DNA from: Cephalopachus bancanus
Taxonomy: Eukaryota > Chordata > Mammalia > Primates > Tarsiidae
Direction: 5' to 3'
Length of the DNA: 64,000 nucleotides
Assembly (NCBI GenBank): GCA_027257055.1
Contig: JAPVLO010000206.1
Location: forward strand, 248,001 to 312,000
Shown here: piece by piece, positions 1-12,107 of the stretch
How the letters are laid out: each line of letters starts with the position of its first letter
Position numbering within the stretch: position 1 is the first letter of the stretch
Made by a program: the position numbers and the translations under genes
Notes under the pieces: model-generated
What the model was told of the DNA's origin: nothing
The model's input: only the letters and a program-made list of their open reading frames with translations
Databases searched by the model: none

Positions 1-1302
1 TACCAAACTTTCAACTTACAAAAAACTTTTGAGGTTTTTTGTTCCTTTGTTTTTCCAAGAGGTTAGAAAAACAAAAGGGTACCAACACAGAGGGTGGCAG
101 GACCAGAGAACCAAAAAACAGGCATTCCAATGGCAGTCACCATTAGCAACAAAACTCCAACTGCCCAACAGAAACCTGGTAAGAACAAACTTGCTAAGGA
201 GGATGGCGTCCATTGCTGTGGGTACAATCTGCGGGGGCACTTGAAGCATTGTTAGGACAAAGAGGCCTAAACTTTAATAAAAATAGAACAAAATGGTTAT
301 TTAAAGAGGAGAAAAGTATAGAACAAAGATAAAGGGCTCAAGCATGTCATAGAATGGTATGTGTAAGGTTTGTAAAAGAATGTGTAAAAGAAACTCTATG
401 AACAATCAAGTTTTCACAAAATTTAGTGATTTATTCCTATAAATTAACCATTAATATCAATTACACTAATGCTAGACCAAAATACTACTCAGAGACAAGA
501 ACACGAGTCTCTTAATTGACAATCTCTGAAAGAATGTTTTCCTATATACAACAGAAGCATGGAAGGAAGAGATAAATACAGATAGTCTTCTGCTGTCTTT
601 GTTGGTTTTCATTATTTTTAAATTATCTCTATTAAAAAGTGAGGATTTTTTTTAACTCTTCAAGACAATTTAAACTATAACCTAACTACATGACTTCAAA
701 CTAACTTTGACAATTTTTTTTCAGACTTTCTCAAAGTATCTTAATATTTATCATATATTTTTTCTTTTGTTCACACTTATTTTCCCCTGCTTTCCAACAT
801 TCACAGTATCCTCTGTATATGTAAAACAAAAATGGTCCTAACTTTCCTAAATATTTCCCTTTTAGCTATCTATAAATCCCCATCACAAAACCCAAAGGAA
901 CTTGGAGACAAGCTGTGGGAACATCCAACATCCACATATGAACTAAGGAATTCACTGGTGCAACAGTAAAAACTGCCTGGATTTCTATAGTGGGTGCTGA
1001 GCCCTCTGGGGTAACTATTTATAAATACATTTTACCAAACATCAAAGCCTTAATATATCATGACAGTGGCCAGAACAGTCCTTATTATACTATTAATTCT
1101 AATGGTATGCACTTTTACACAGATACCAAAAATACTCTGGCAATTTCATTGAATCCTCTCCCCTTATGTCATCCTCTTACTTTTTAGGCAGATAGGGACA
1201 TTCCTATGCCCCAATTCAGCAGGAAATAGCTGCAGAAAACAGACCATCATCCACATTCCCCAGTATTAAATAAGAATTTTTTAAAACAACAAGAGGAAGG
1301 AG
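1..1302. other. Unique AT-rich DNA, nothing identified
   Basis: I see no repeat family, RNA gene or coding signal here. The short overlapping ORFs on both strands at the left edge (up to 77 codons) have no recognisable motif and are at chance length. Confidence 0.5.
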
Positions 1303-1902
1303 TGAAAGGGTGAAATGCCAAAATGGAGTAACCTTAGCTAAGGTGCAGCCATTTTAACACTGCTTAACTCTGTCTTGCCTTCTGAGAAAAATACTTTTAC
1401 TTGCCCTCACTCAATAACAAAGGGCAGAACCAGTTTCCTATTGATAATTGTCCTGCAACCTCCCAGATACTGATTACTTTTCTATTCCAAGTATTTGTTT
1501 TCCAACCATAATGGGCCAAGTTGACCTAATCTATTGTGATCAACTCTCCATGGCTTCCATGACACAGACACCATCCCATCACCATGGCAACAGTTTCTGT
1601 GCTTACCTACCTCCTTCGTAATGATGTAAAACAGACAACCACCCCATCACCATAGCAACCTGCCCCCCACTTAAGGAAAGCTTTAAGAAGCATTCACCTT
1701 CAAGCAGCCAGGGATATTATTTTCTTTAAGCTCTAGTCCCCTCCTCAGTCTTGGGGAGATGGATTCACTTTCTCTCTCATTCTCTAATACACTTTCTAAA
1801 TAAACTATATTTTCAAATCTAATTTCTTAATTATTTGAATCTAACCTGCAGCACTGACTCAGCCCACTGGCCCACTGACCTAACATTTGTTCCAACGTAA
1901 CA
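1303..1902 (+). mobile_element. Solo LTR, ERV1-like
   Basis: LTR-like layout: TG start near 1303, a CCAAAATGGAGT block close to the 5' end, a CAGCCATTTTAA motif, an AATAAA polyadenylation signal at about 1799-1804 and a CA end at 1902. It aligns in blocks with the LTR at 62079-62954 (GAGTAAC, CAGCCATTTTA, CAAGGGCAGA, TATTCCA). No internal ERV sequence follows on either side, so it is a solo LTR. Inside it, two adjacent segments both contain CCCATCACCAT(G/A)GCAAC. The boundaries and class are inference. Confidence 0.55.
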
Positions 1903-2067
1903 GTAAGTTCTTCATACAAAAACAGCCCCAAATGTTAGGTTCTTTCCCTCAGAATACTTCATTCAGTGAACATTTTTTCATTGTCCCTGAACCCACACTA
2001 AACCCAGAGGTAGTTTCACCTAGGAATAGCGTCTCACCCTTTGACTAAAATGATGGAATTTCTATAA

Positions 2068-2345
2068 TTTATTGGGGGCATTATGTTCAGGTATTCTGCT
2101 AGGTACTTTTCACTCAATATGTATTGCTAGTAATACATTACACTCATAAAGAGTCCCAGAGAGGCAGGAAAACAGCATGGCCCCTGTTTGTAAATGTAGA
2201 AAAGAAAAAGATACACATTATAGCAGAACAACAAGGTAGCATCAAAGAAGATCCAGTGCTTTTTGGAAGAGTCAGTGATTGCTTGAACTCACCTAGCTGG
2301 GAAGAGAAAGGCCCTCTGTTAAGAGAACAACCCAGTGCACAAGAG
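2068..2345 (-). mobile_element. MIR SINE, interrupted by a 59-bp insertion
   Basis: The plus strand reads like the complement of MIR: a TTTATTGGGGGC start, then CTAGGTACTTT, AGTCCCAGAGAGGC, and finally the TCACCTAGCTGGGAAG core. Between the GTAGAAAAG part and the core lies a block (2210-2268) that MIR does not have and that recurs at 3152-3210. Confidence 0.5.
2210..2268 (+). repeat. 59-bp dispersed direct duplicate, copy 1
   Basis: Matches 3152-3210 at 54 of 59 positions by eye, without gaps. It sits inside the MIR at 2068-2345, which makes this copy the likely acceptor. Confidence 0.75.
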
Positions 2346-2461
2346 CTTTGTCTGGTCTAACTCATCACACTTCATTCCTTTACCCTCTTACTCAGTAATC
2401 AGTGTTTTTGGAGAACTACCCCATTTGACAGTCATTGACTAACTTTAGTTGCTATATCAAT

Positions 2462-2580
2462 CACATCAAGTAGACATTATTTTCTCTATTTTTTTAAAGA
2501 TTAAAATAAGTGAAACAGAGAATTAAGTAACTTGCACAAGACCAACCAGGTCCCAGTAATTTTCAAGACCTATATATAAT
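2462..2580 (-). mobile_element. MIR fragment
   Basis: Contains the complement of the MIR core: TAAGTGAAACAGAGAATTAAG followed by TAACTTGCACAAGACC. Diverged and partial. Confidence 0.45.
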
Positions 2581-2589
2581 TTAAAAGAC

Positions 2590-3480
2590 TATTTTGTCTT
2601 TAAAGCTTCAGCTTCCCCCTGTGCTATCTTGAAAGACATGATTCAATCTTCAATAATACTGTAAAACATAGAACTCGCTGAGTTTTAAATCATGACTGAG
2701 ATGAGAAGGTGGAAGGAGGATGCCTCTCATCTTCTCCATGAGTTGACAAGATGGTTTTGAAACTAGAAGTCACAGATAAAGAACCCATTAAAATACATGT
2801 CAGCATGGTGTGTGAGTACTGTGGACATAGTCACACATACCAATATAAGCCTTTACATGGAGAAAGGACATACGTTACACATAAATATGTCACTCATTTC
2901 CACTAAGTGAACTCAGATATTCAACTTGGCTTTTTGTATTTGCTTAGTGAGGCCAGCCTGGTGGTTCTCATTCGATCTGTAGCAGCACTCTCATACTTCT
3001 TAGATGTGATGCCAAATATCATCAATGTGGAAAGCTCAGTTTTGTTGTAATTAAAAATGTGTGCTGTAACAACGATGACTATCAGTGGAATGCCACGCTG
3101 TAACTGTTGTGTGCTGTGTATTGTGCAGGGTACAGTTTACTCCAGGTGAGAGATACACAGTATCACAGAACAACAAGGCAGCATCAAAGAAGATCCAGTG
3201 CTTTCTGGAATACATGTGAACTTGGTCTCTTGGGCAGGGCAACCACACTTCTGCTAAAACAGAGATTACAGGTTGGAGGGCTTTCAGATGAATTAGTGTG
3301 ATAACCATGAGTACTTTTGTTGGAATCTGTGGCACAGTGAAAGTCTAATACTGACTATATCTACATGATAGCTGACTTAATTAGTGTGGTTTTGAATCTT
3401 AAAATCTCTAGTCACCTTTCAAAGTTCTGTTACTTGAGAAAATATGTCACAAACACAAAATAAATAGATAAGCAGTTCCT
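2590..3480. other. Unique DNA with a local duplicate, no gene seen
   Basis: Apart from the 59-bp duplicate at 3152-3210, I recognise nothing here. The overlapping ORFs of 64 and 94 codons at 3051-3335 run on opposite strands and look like chance. Confidence 0.4.
3152..3210 (+). repeat. 59-bp dispersed direct duplicate, copy 2
   Basis: Partner of 2210-2268. The flanks are not alike, so the duplication is limited to this block. Confidence 0.75.
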
Positions 3481-3484
3481 TATG

Positions 3485-3665
3485 CTGGTTTGGAGTATAG
3501 ATTTTGGAGTCAAACAGCTTGGGCTTTCCTTTCTTCCACACAATTTCTCCACTAGGTTTGGCTTTCTTTTTCACACACTCCTTTTCGTTGTTGTGAGGAT
3601 TAAATGATATAATGCACAGAAAACATTTTGTACCACATCTGGCACTTAGTAAATGGTAATTCTCA
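3485..3665 (+). mobile_element. MIR SINE
   Basis: Shows TTTGGAGTCAAACAGC near the start, GTTGTGAGGATTAAATGA in the middle and CTGGCACTTAGTAAATGG at the end, in MIR order. Confidence 0.75.
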
Positions 3666-3694
3666 AAAACTATTGATTATTGAGTATTATAATC

Positions 3695-4066
3695 TCAATT
3701 GTGTCTCTTGCTGCTACTCTCCTCACCCATCCAATATTGAAGCCCTAAATCCCCAGCATGATTGTATTTGGAGACTGGGCAAAGAAGGAGGAAATTAAGG
3801 TTAAATGAGTTTGTAAGCCTGGAGCTCTGATATCCTTATGAGAAGAGGAAGAGACTCCAGGTAGATGGGCAGAAAGAAAAGACCACATGAAGATACAGGA
3901 AGAAAGTAGTCATCTGGAAGTGAGGAAGAGAGGCCTCATCAGACAACAACTCTGTTGGAACCTTGATCCTGGACTTCTGGCCTCCAGAACTATGAGAAAA
4001 GAGTTGCTTAAGCCACCCAGTCTGTGGCATTTTGTTACGACAGTCCTTGCAGACTACTATGCTGAG
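3695..4066 (+). mobile_element. MaLR LTR, MLT1/MST type
   Basis: MaLR hallmarks in order: GAAGCCCTAAATCCCCAGCA, a GGTTAAATGAG block, AGAAGAGGAAGAGA, and CTGGCCTCCAGAACTATGAG followed by TAAGCCACCCAGTCTGTGGC. The ORF of 61 codons inside it is LTR sequence, not a gene. Confidence 0.75.
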
Positions 4067-4079
4067 CACTGACAGGGTG

Positions 4080-5427
4080 AGTGAATGAAGTCAGGTGGGG
4101 TTCAGCCATACAGAGTTCTAATTAATTAGGAAGCTCTTTTGAAGCCTTGAAAACTCAGTCTTCTATTTTGTTCCATCTCTTCCCAGCCAGATGAGTTCAA
4201 ACAAATCACTGCAACTTTAGGATTTTTCTTTTCTACATTTAGAAACAAGGACCATACTGTTTCCCTGGCTCTCCAGGAATCTTTGAGTGGATTGGATTAC
4301 TAGTAACATGTCTTGAACCCCAGCAAAAGTCCCTTACAAGAGCAAAATTCTCTTTAGTGATTTCTTTAAATCACTAAATTAAAGACTTTTCTGTAACTGC
4401 AGGAAAGAAAACTGTGAATTCTTTGTGCTGCACTCCACATGACTGCTGGAGCACTTGTGTTTTGGACTAGAGAAAGCTGCAGGGTATAAATGTCCTTGGT
4501 GAACCACTTGCATGCACATCTAGAAACCACACCAAAAGAATCAACTTCTCAAATGTGGTCCGTAGTCCTTTCATCAATAATTTGAGCTTCTGTCCTGTCA
4601 GACTCAATTGGCCTGGCTGTAAGTATAGCTTTGCAGGCAAGCTAGTTCTGGTTCAAGCAGCTATAAATCATTGATGAGCACAAGAGAACTCAGTTTTCTT
4701 CCCAGCGCCAGGCCTCAAATCATCCCTTACACATGCCCCTGAACTGGCATATTTTAACTGGTTGCTGAAAAAAGAGAAACATATCAGAAAGTCATTTGGC
4801 CTCCAACCTATACCCAGTGATGAAATCTCTGACTCTAATGACTTTCATTTGAAGCTTGAAGAAGAAAATAAATGTAAACAGAAAATACAATAACATAAAG
4901 ATTGGTCATGCAAGAGAATTTTTCCTCAAACTACCTCCAATTGTTCAGTCATTTCTCACCACATGCCCACCACTCAGAGCAGAAAAACTATAGATTTGAA
5001 ACTTCTTTGGGTTCAGTGCTTCCAGGTTTTGAGTCTCTTGTTTACTGGGGTTGAAGAGAATTCACAAGGCTCAGCAGCTGCCTCTGTTAGGCAAATGTTT
5101 ATTCAGACCACATAAGGACTATTCATGTTGTTGGTGATCACTGGTAGATTACAAATCACAGAAAGGCTGTCCTCACTCTTGACCAAAGGTTTGTCTCCTT
5201 TCCTTCCACTAATAATTATGAGACTAAAGAAGAGAGATACTACTTTTAAAATAACTTCATTATATTAGAAAAATGTCCTCAAGATAAATTTGCTAAAATC
5301 ACAAGGCAATTCAACTGGTAGATAGGACCCGGTATCAGTTCTCTCTCTGGACACATTCCTTTCCCCAATCAGTTGTAACTGTGATTGAGAGTGGACTGGC
5401 CAAAGACTGTGTAAGTTACAAAGCAGG
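4080..5427. other. Unique DNA, nothing identified
   Basis: No repeat, RNA gene or credible ORF recognised. Confidence 0.4.
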
Positions 5428-5612
5428 TGTCTTAGTTCATTTTTTGCTGCTATAACAGAACACCACAGACTGGATAACTTCTGATGAACAGAAATTTATT
5501 TAGCTCATGATTCTGGAAGCTGGGAAGTCCAAGATTGAGGGGCTGCATCTGGTAAGAACCTTCTGCTGCATCATCCCATGGAAGAAAGACAAGAGAGAGC
5601 ATGGGGGGGGAA

Positions 5613-5671
<59 letters not shown>

Positions 5672-5907
5672 AGGAGGAGGAAGAAAATGAGGAGGAGGAA
5701 AGGGAACAAGCTCATCCTTTTATTAGTAACATTCTTGCAATAACTGACCTACTACAGTCATAAGAGCATTAATCCACTTAAGAGGGCAGAGACATTATAA
5801 CACATATATAATCTCTTAAAGGTCCCACCTCTCAACATTAGTGTGTTGGGGATTAAATTTCCAACACATAAACTATGAACTTTGGGGGACACATTCAAGC
5901 CATAGCA
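5428..5907 (-). mobile_element. MaLR LTR, MST type, with internal GA tract
   Basis: The complement carries the MST/MLT1 start (TGCTATGGCTTGAATGTGTC) and end (TATAGCAGCAAAAAATG, then AACTAAGACA). TG and CA ends can be placed at 5428 and 5907. A purine microsatellite has expanded in the middle; the Arg/Glu-rich ORFs there are translations of that repeat. Confidence 0.8.
5604..5703. repeat. (GA)n / purine microsatellite
   Basis: About 100 bases of interrupted AGAG and GGAGGA inside the MST LTR. Probably length-variable. Confidence 0.9.
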
Positions 5908-8540
5908 ACTGGATGCTTCCCAGTATAGTTGGCGCTGAAGATGACACCTCAGATAATGGTCACTCATTTCCCAGAACTGTCACTTTCAGGACATGACCAG
6001 CATCTGCTTGTAGAACAGGGGCTGCTTGTGTGGCAGGCCTCTTTCTCATTCCTACTTATCCTAGCCCTCTCCCACACAGATCATATTCCTGTCATTAAGC
6101 ACAAGCCTCATATCTATCCAGTGAATTCCCACTGGCCTGGCCCATGACTATAGTAGAATGAACCTCGAGGTGGTTCTCAAGGTAGTGTAAAACTTGGATT
6201 TGGGTGACCTAAAATAATCCAGTGTTTGCAATTTATTTCTTAAATTAAAAAACCGATGAGAGGGAGCAACCCTTGCTCTGCCTAGCTCATGAGATTACAA
6301 GAAGTAAATGAAGCCATGGTTTTTGTGTGCCTTGTAGATCCTGAGGGCAGTAGAATAGAAGGGATGCTGAGGATGCTTTGAGGTCTTGAGAATGTAGTCT
6401 GCATCATATTTTAATGCAAGTCAGACTGTGGACGTGGGACAATTTTGTGCCCCTGCTTGTTCATTTTGGCAGTAGAGAATTACATGCTTTCCATCAGATC
6501 GTTTTCCTTTTTCTCCTAGGCGTATAACTAGACTACATTTCCCATCCTCCCTTGCTGTTAGATTTAGCTCTCTGAGTAAATTCTGGCCATTGTGAATGAA
6601 GGTGATATATACTACTTCTGGGATTGGCCCTTAAGTATTTCTCAGCACAATCCTCTGTTCTCAGCTCATGGTTTTCTCAAGGACTAAGTAAAATGTTCAC
6701 TATAATCTTTGGTCAAAGAAATACCTAACAGTTCTAGCTAAATGTGGTTAGTTCCAAACAACCTAATAAGTATTTATGTCCTAATAACTTGATGCTTTAA
6801 AAAATATAATGCATGTGAATTAAAAATTCAATGATATTTTACTTTCATTTTTATATAGCCACAATTACTTCCTAACGGGATGTGTATGCATAACTTCTTC
6901 AACCTGGAAGTCAGGTTGGACACCACCATTTTCATTCTCTGTTGTACATTGATTTTAGTGTGGTACTTGCTTTTTATTACAGCAGTCGCTGAACACCCAG
7001 ATTAAAAAATATAGTGTTATCAAAATTAATGTAGCATGATTTAATGAGGAAATCAGGAACTACCTCGAGCTAGCAGTTTTTGCAGTGTCCAGCAGATGTG
7101 GAGTATAGCTGGGTTTCCCTGAAAATATTTAAATATTTGATGACACCCCTGTGAATACACTGTGCACCCCAGGGTACCTTAGTGCACAATTTGGGAACCA
7201 TGGCTCATGTCTTTTTCTCCATTTGCTAGTTGAATGATGAGAACTTTGAGAATTTAGAAGACAGTGGGGACAAAATACAGCTGAGTTCCAAGTAACAAGA
7301 AACCCCTGGTCTGTGGCAAGAAGGAGATGTAATTTTTCTTTAGACATGCCACTGATTTGGAGGGTTTGTTGATAACAGTAATTGGTCCACCTTGATTCAC
7401 ACAATCCCTAAGTTCATAGAATGTCACTAGAGCTGCTTTTGTAAATCTAAGATTTGTTTTACATTGGATGTGTCTCTCTCATGGGGAATTAACGTTAGGT
7501 GAGTTTGTCTCTAGCCTTCGTGAAGACTTGGTTTCTCTACAATACCCTGGGGAAGTCCAGGCAATACCTTGAGTTAGGGTTCTTTTTCTCTAGAGGCAGG
7601 TGTACCTGAGTCAATGCAGTATTTGTAAAATGAGCAAGAGTGTTTCCCAGTGACCACATTATGAAATGCAAGTTATCCTGTGGGTTTGGGGAGGCTTGTC
7701 TTCCGAGAGAATAAAGTATTGCTAAAAAACAAAACAAAAGAACCATGGTCACCTGTCCATCAGCATGGGGATGCACTCTGTGTGCTGAGATATAAAATGC
7801 CCCTTCATAGGAAGCCATAGTTAAGCAGATTTTCAGTCCCAGACCATTTCCCTGAAAGAACACAGTTCACTTGTAGAACATCAGTGTTCAAAGACAGTGT
7901 TCAGGGTTTCATGCTGGGACCTTAGGGGCTGTTTTCAATTTAGGTCTTGTTTCCTGACCTACCTAGAGAAAATGGTAGTTCAAAACCAGGTAAACCTTTC
8001 TGGGAATGTTTCCATTTGATTATAACTCTATTTGTAACATCTCCAAGAATTCCCTGCCCACCTTTTCCTCAAGAAACATAGAGCTGAAAAGGTGGCGTTC
8101 TTTTCCTTCTCATGAATAATTAAATGTAACCAAACCTCAGGAAACCTCCTAACACACATGTCTATGTCATCTTGACTTAAGCAGGTTTAAGCAAGGTACT
8201 GAGTTTCTTTGATTTCACATATTTAGCCCGTATTTTTCCTTTTTTCATCTGCTTGCTGACTCTTTATGCTCAGACTTCTTATAGGCTGAACAGAGGTAGC
8301 ATGCTGCTCTTTGTGGATAGGAGAATCAAGAATGGAGATTTGTTGACCCCGTGACTTTTTGGAAATTATTACAGGGGATATGTGGTTCTCTGTAGGCATT
8401 TTCATGGAGAGTGGCTTAAGAAGCCCATCTGCCATGGGCTCAGTCATACCACTGAAATCTTTTTCCATCATGAAATTCTCCAAGGAGACAGTAAATATAC
8501 TTTACTTTCAGATGTTTTGATTTTTGTTTTACAAACATTG
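5908..8540. other. Mostly unique DNA with faint ancient repeats
   Basis: Two weak ancient-repeat signals: 6505-6665, containing ACTAGACTACATTTCCCATC and TTCTGGCCATTGTGAATG, resembles a mammalian repeat I cannot name, and about 7140-7205, ending GCACAATTTGGGAACCATGG, resembles a MER5-like hAT end. The 108-codon minus-strand ORF at 7537-7863 has no recognisable motif. Confidence 0.35.
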
Positions 8541-8832
8541 TTAGAGATGAGAGCTTACTTTGTTGCCCTGACTGGAGTGCAGTGGCATGATCATAGCTTC
8601 CTGTAACAGTGAACTCCTGGGCTTAAGCGATCCTCCTGTCTCAGCCTCCCAAGTAGCTGTGGTTACAGGCATGTGTCACCATACCTGGATAATATATTTT
8701 TTAATTTTTTTGTAGAGATGAGGGTCTTACTATGCTGCTAGGCTGGTCTTGAACTCCTGGTCTCAAGCAAATCTTTCCAACCCAATCTCCCAAAGAACTG
8801 GAATTACAGTATCGAGTCACTGTACCTAGTCC
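8541..8832 (-). mobile_element. Alu, J-like
   Basis: Dimeric Alu read on the minus strand: GACTGGAGTGCAGTGGCATG, TCAGCCTCCCAAGTAGCTG, TTTTTTTGTAGAGATGAGG linker and CTCCCAAAGAACTGGAATTA. Diverged, as expected for the oldest subfamily. Confidence 0.9.
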
Positions 8833-9164
8833 AGCTTTTATTTTTAATGTCACAAAAATCAATTTATAGAATCGCTTTATTTTCTGAATTTTTTTTTTTT
8901 GCTATTGAATCAAATGGAAAGGTGGTCAAAAAAGAAAAGATGGCTGACCTTAAGGCTGAAAATATGCCTGAAAATTAAAACTCAAGGTTTAGTATGCAGA
9001 GCGCTTGGCATGGAGACCACAAATTTATCAGAAACATTTAAAGGAAAAATGGGTCACTTTGGTTTTGTTCCTGAACAGTTGGGTGACCATAGTTACTTCA
9101 CACCATTTTCCAATTCCGCATTTGTAGCAAGTAAAGAGCAGTGACACACATTTCTACATGTATT

Positions 9165-9676
9165 CTTGGCAAAATTTTGACCCCCATCACCTTCATGCCC
9201 TACTGTAATACCCTTGAATATGCTATGCTGCATGACAAAAGGGACTTTTCAGAGGTAATTAAGTTACTAATCAGATGACCTTAAGATAAGAAATTACCCA
9301 GAATTACCTAGTTGGACCCAATGTAGCCCTTAAAATCAGTTTTTCCAGTTACATGCAAGAGTCTGAGGGATTCCAAACAGGAGGAGATTTGATTGGTTGT
9401 TGATGGCTCAAAGATAGAGGGGAGTATGTGGAGATTGTGAGAAGGAAATGAATTCTGCCAGCAACCAGTGAGCTTGTAAGAGAACCCTGAACCTGGATGT
9501 GAATCATAGCTCCCATCAGCACCTTCATTTCATTCTTGTAAGACCCTGAGCAGAGACTCCAGCCACCCAGGTACTGAATGTCTAACCTACAGAAACTATG
9601 AAGTAATAAATTTGGGTAGTTTAAAGCTACTAAGTTTGTGGTAATTGGTTATGGTAGCAAGAAGAAACTAATACAT
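9165..9676 (+). mobile_element. MaLR LTR, MLT1 type
   Basis: MLT1 blocks in order: AATATGCTATGCTGCATGAC, AGGTAATTAAGTTACTAATC, GATTGTGAGAAGGAAATGAA, AGACTCCAGCCACCCAGGTA and the end GAAGAAACTAATACA. Confidence 0.75.
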
Positions 9677-9790
9677 GCCACAAAGTTCATTTGGAGTCAG
9701 GGATTACAACCCAGTATGAAAGGAATGCTGCCTTTGGCTTGTGAGGACATTAATGAATGAGGAGGTGGGTGGAAGCAAAAACAAATAGAA

Positions 9791-9810
9791 TTTTTTTTTT
9801 TTTTTTTTTT
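9791..9810. repeat. T20 homopolymer
   Basis: Twenty uninterrupted T. It could be the tail of a minus-strand retroposon, but what follows is MIR-like, so no insert is called. Confidence 0.7.
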
Positions 9811-9840
9811 GCTTTTCTGTCTCTCCTCTAAGGTCCAGTG

Positions 9841-10062
9841 GACATTTATTGATCACTGACAGTGTACCTTATGCTAAATGTTTCTCTTCTTTTATTTAAT
9901 TCTCTTAATCACCATGGATATAATTTACCTCTTACATAAGAAGAAATGGAGATACTGAGAACCCAGATAACTTGCCCACATTTCCACCACCAGAATTTGT
10001 GATATGTGAACCCAGGAATTGACTATAGTCCATGGCTGTACCCTTAACCACTGTGGGCCAAC
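9841..10062 (-). mobile_element. MIR SINE
   Basis: The complement of MIR is recognisable over nearly full length: ACATTTATTGATCACTGACA, TTTAATTCTCTTAATCACCA, GATAACTTGCCCACATTTCC and CCCTTAACCACTGTG. Confidence 0.75.
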
Positions 10063-10069
10063 TCCTGGC

Positions 10070-11271
10070 TTCATGGGAATATTAGCTGACAGTCATGAAG
10101 ATGAGTAGGAGGTCACAAAAAGTTAACTATGGGTATTTTTATTTTAACGAAATGTGGTAAATGTCCCAGATCAAAGATTCCAAGTTTCTTCAGCTTGTTT
10201 GAAAATTTGGCTCTCTGTCAGCAGACAGAAGCTGAGGGAAAAAAAATCAGAATTCTTACTTCTCAGTTGCTGGCTTCCAACTGTTATTTCCATGGAAACC
10301 TATCAGACTTGAGGGGGGAACAAAAAAACCAAGTTAAGTACCTTGATATTATCACCACCCAATGGCTATGACGTTCCATGTTTCAGTCTGGCTAAGATCC
10401 ATTTTCAGGGGAAAAGAAAGGTGAGCTGGCAACACAGACTTGAAGGAAAATGTAAGTATTTCATCTCAGTGGTCTATTGCTGACCGAGATGGGTATCATT
10501 GCTTTCTAATTGCCATTCAATTGTAGGCAAAGACTAAAAAGAAAAGTTGCCTGTCAACTCAGCTTCAAAAGATAATTAGCAGGAATCTCCTACTTACTTC
10601 TTGGCTATCATCAATAATTTTTATAGCCAGCATTGTTTACTCATTGCTATAAATACCAAAGACCAGTTTACATGATCCAGACAATACAATTACAACTAGA
10701 GTTGTAAAAAATAAAATGGCCACCACTGACCAAGGAAATCAAAGAAGGCTTCAGGGAAGAGGGGAATCAGAAACGTTTCTATTAGTTGTCTTGTGAATGT
10801 CACTAAGACTCATATAAAGCAGAATCCATTCCCTCTGTTGGTGCTCCTTTCCCAGAGAGGGTTATATCACTTCCAAGCCACAATAGGAGGGCTAATAAGA
10901 CAATATGTCTTAAAGGCTATAGAGGCTACAAATTGACTTTCTCTTAAGAAAGCTTGTAAACAAATACTGTGTCATTATAAGACCATTACAACATCTTGGG
11001 TGGGCTTTGGCTTTCTGCCCGGAGTTTGGAGGTTGAGACAAACAGCAGCATGATTATACCACTCCGAGGCCCGTTGGTTCATGAGGCTGTTGAAACTTTC
11101 ATTACATCCATCAGTCAGCGACAACTCTGGGGCACCCACTGTGTGCAGAGCATTGAGCTCTTTGGGAGCATCAGAGCAAAGAGAAGGCACAGCTTCTGCT
11201 CTTGAAGAGCTTTAAATTTACTGGGGCAGTCAGGAGCACACACATGAAACTGTGTAAGAAAGCAAATGAGA
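10070..11271. other. Unique DNA, nothing identified
   Basis: ORFs of 69-80 codons here overlap on opposite strands and show no family motif. No repeat recognised. Confidence 0.4.
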
Positions 11272-11568
11272 GGCTGGGCACAGTGGCTTGAGGCTGTAAT
11301 CCCAGTGCTTTGGGAGGCGGAGGCGAGAGGATTGCCTGAGCTCAGAGGTTCGAGACTAACCTGGGCAACTTAGCGAGACCTCGTCTCTATAATAAATCAA
11401 AAAATAAGCTGGACATGGTAGCATGTGCCTATAGTTCCAGCTACTTGGAAGGCTGAGAAGGAAGGATTGCCTGAGCCCAGAAGGTCGAGGCTGAGGTGGC
11501 TGTGAACATGCCACTGCACTCCAGCCTGGGCGACAGAGTGAGACTCCTACTCAAAAAAAAAAAAAAAA
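11272..11568 (+). mobile_element. Alu, lineage-specific family
   Basis: Full dimer. It carries the family marks seen in the other young copies: ATTGCCTGAGC, GGGCAACTTAGCGAGACCTC, CTCTATAATAAATCAAAAAA, AGCTACTTGGAAGGCTGAG and GTGGCTGTGAACATGCCACT, then poly-A. More diverged than the 12108 and 16294 copies. Confidence 0.9.
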
Positions 11569-11650
11569 GAGAGCGAGAAAAGAAAAAAAGAAAAGAAAAG
11601 AAAAAGAAAACACACAAGAGAAACAACCAATCCACCACATCAAAAGAAAA
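11569..11650. repeat. A/G-rich Alu tail expansion
   Basis: GAAAA and AAAAG units continue from the poly-A tail. The Lys/Glu-rich ORF over it is low-complexity translation. Confidence 0.8.
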
Positions 11651-11771
11651 ATCCCAAAGCACCATCTTTTTCCTAACATAATTAGTTGTGTCAAGTTGGT
11701 TTGAGTGATTGGGTGACTGGAATTAAATGGAGTTGGATGGAAACGTGGAAGATATGGAGCTTTCTAAGAAG

Positions 11772-11835
11772 AAGGGGAGGAGGAGGAGGAGGAGGAGGAG
11801 AAGGAAGAGAAAGAGAAGGAGGAGGAGAAGAAGCA
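11772..11835. repeat. (GGA)n trinucleotide repeat
   Basis: Interrupted GGA/GAA run. The Gly-rich (plus) and Pro/Ser-rich (minus, 127 codons) ORFs that cross it come from the repeat. Confidence 0.85.
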
Positions 11836-12107
11836 ACATTCACAAAAGGAGCAGAGGTTAGTGGGAGTGGCTCAGGGGTAAAAAGAGGAGGTGAGGAGTG
11901 GGTGAAACCAGTGAGGGTTGCTTGGATTAGAGCTGTGAGCTCTGGAGATGAGAGCAGTTTATTATCAGGGAGATGGCAAGTTATGGAATCTAAATTATGA
12001 AATTCCAGATTGAGAGTTTTAACTAGCTTAAGATAGGCATTTCTAAAGATTTCTGAGAAAGGGCCAGATGTCACAGACTACAGTCAAGAATAAAAGCAGA
12101 ACAGAAA

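Noticed and set aside
5500..5763. Arg/Glu-rich and Leu/Ser-rich ORFs
   Set aside because: Translations of the GA microsatellite inside the MST LTR.
11686..12074. Gly-rich and Pro-rich ORFs of 104 and 127 codons
   Set aside because: Derived from the GGA repeat on each strand.
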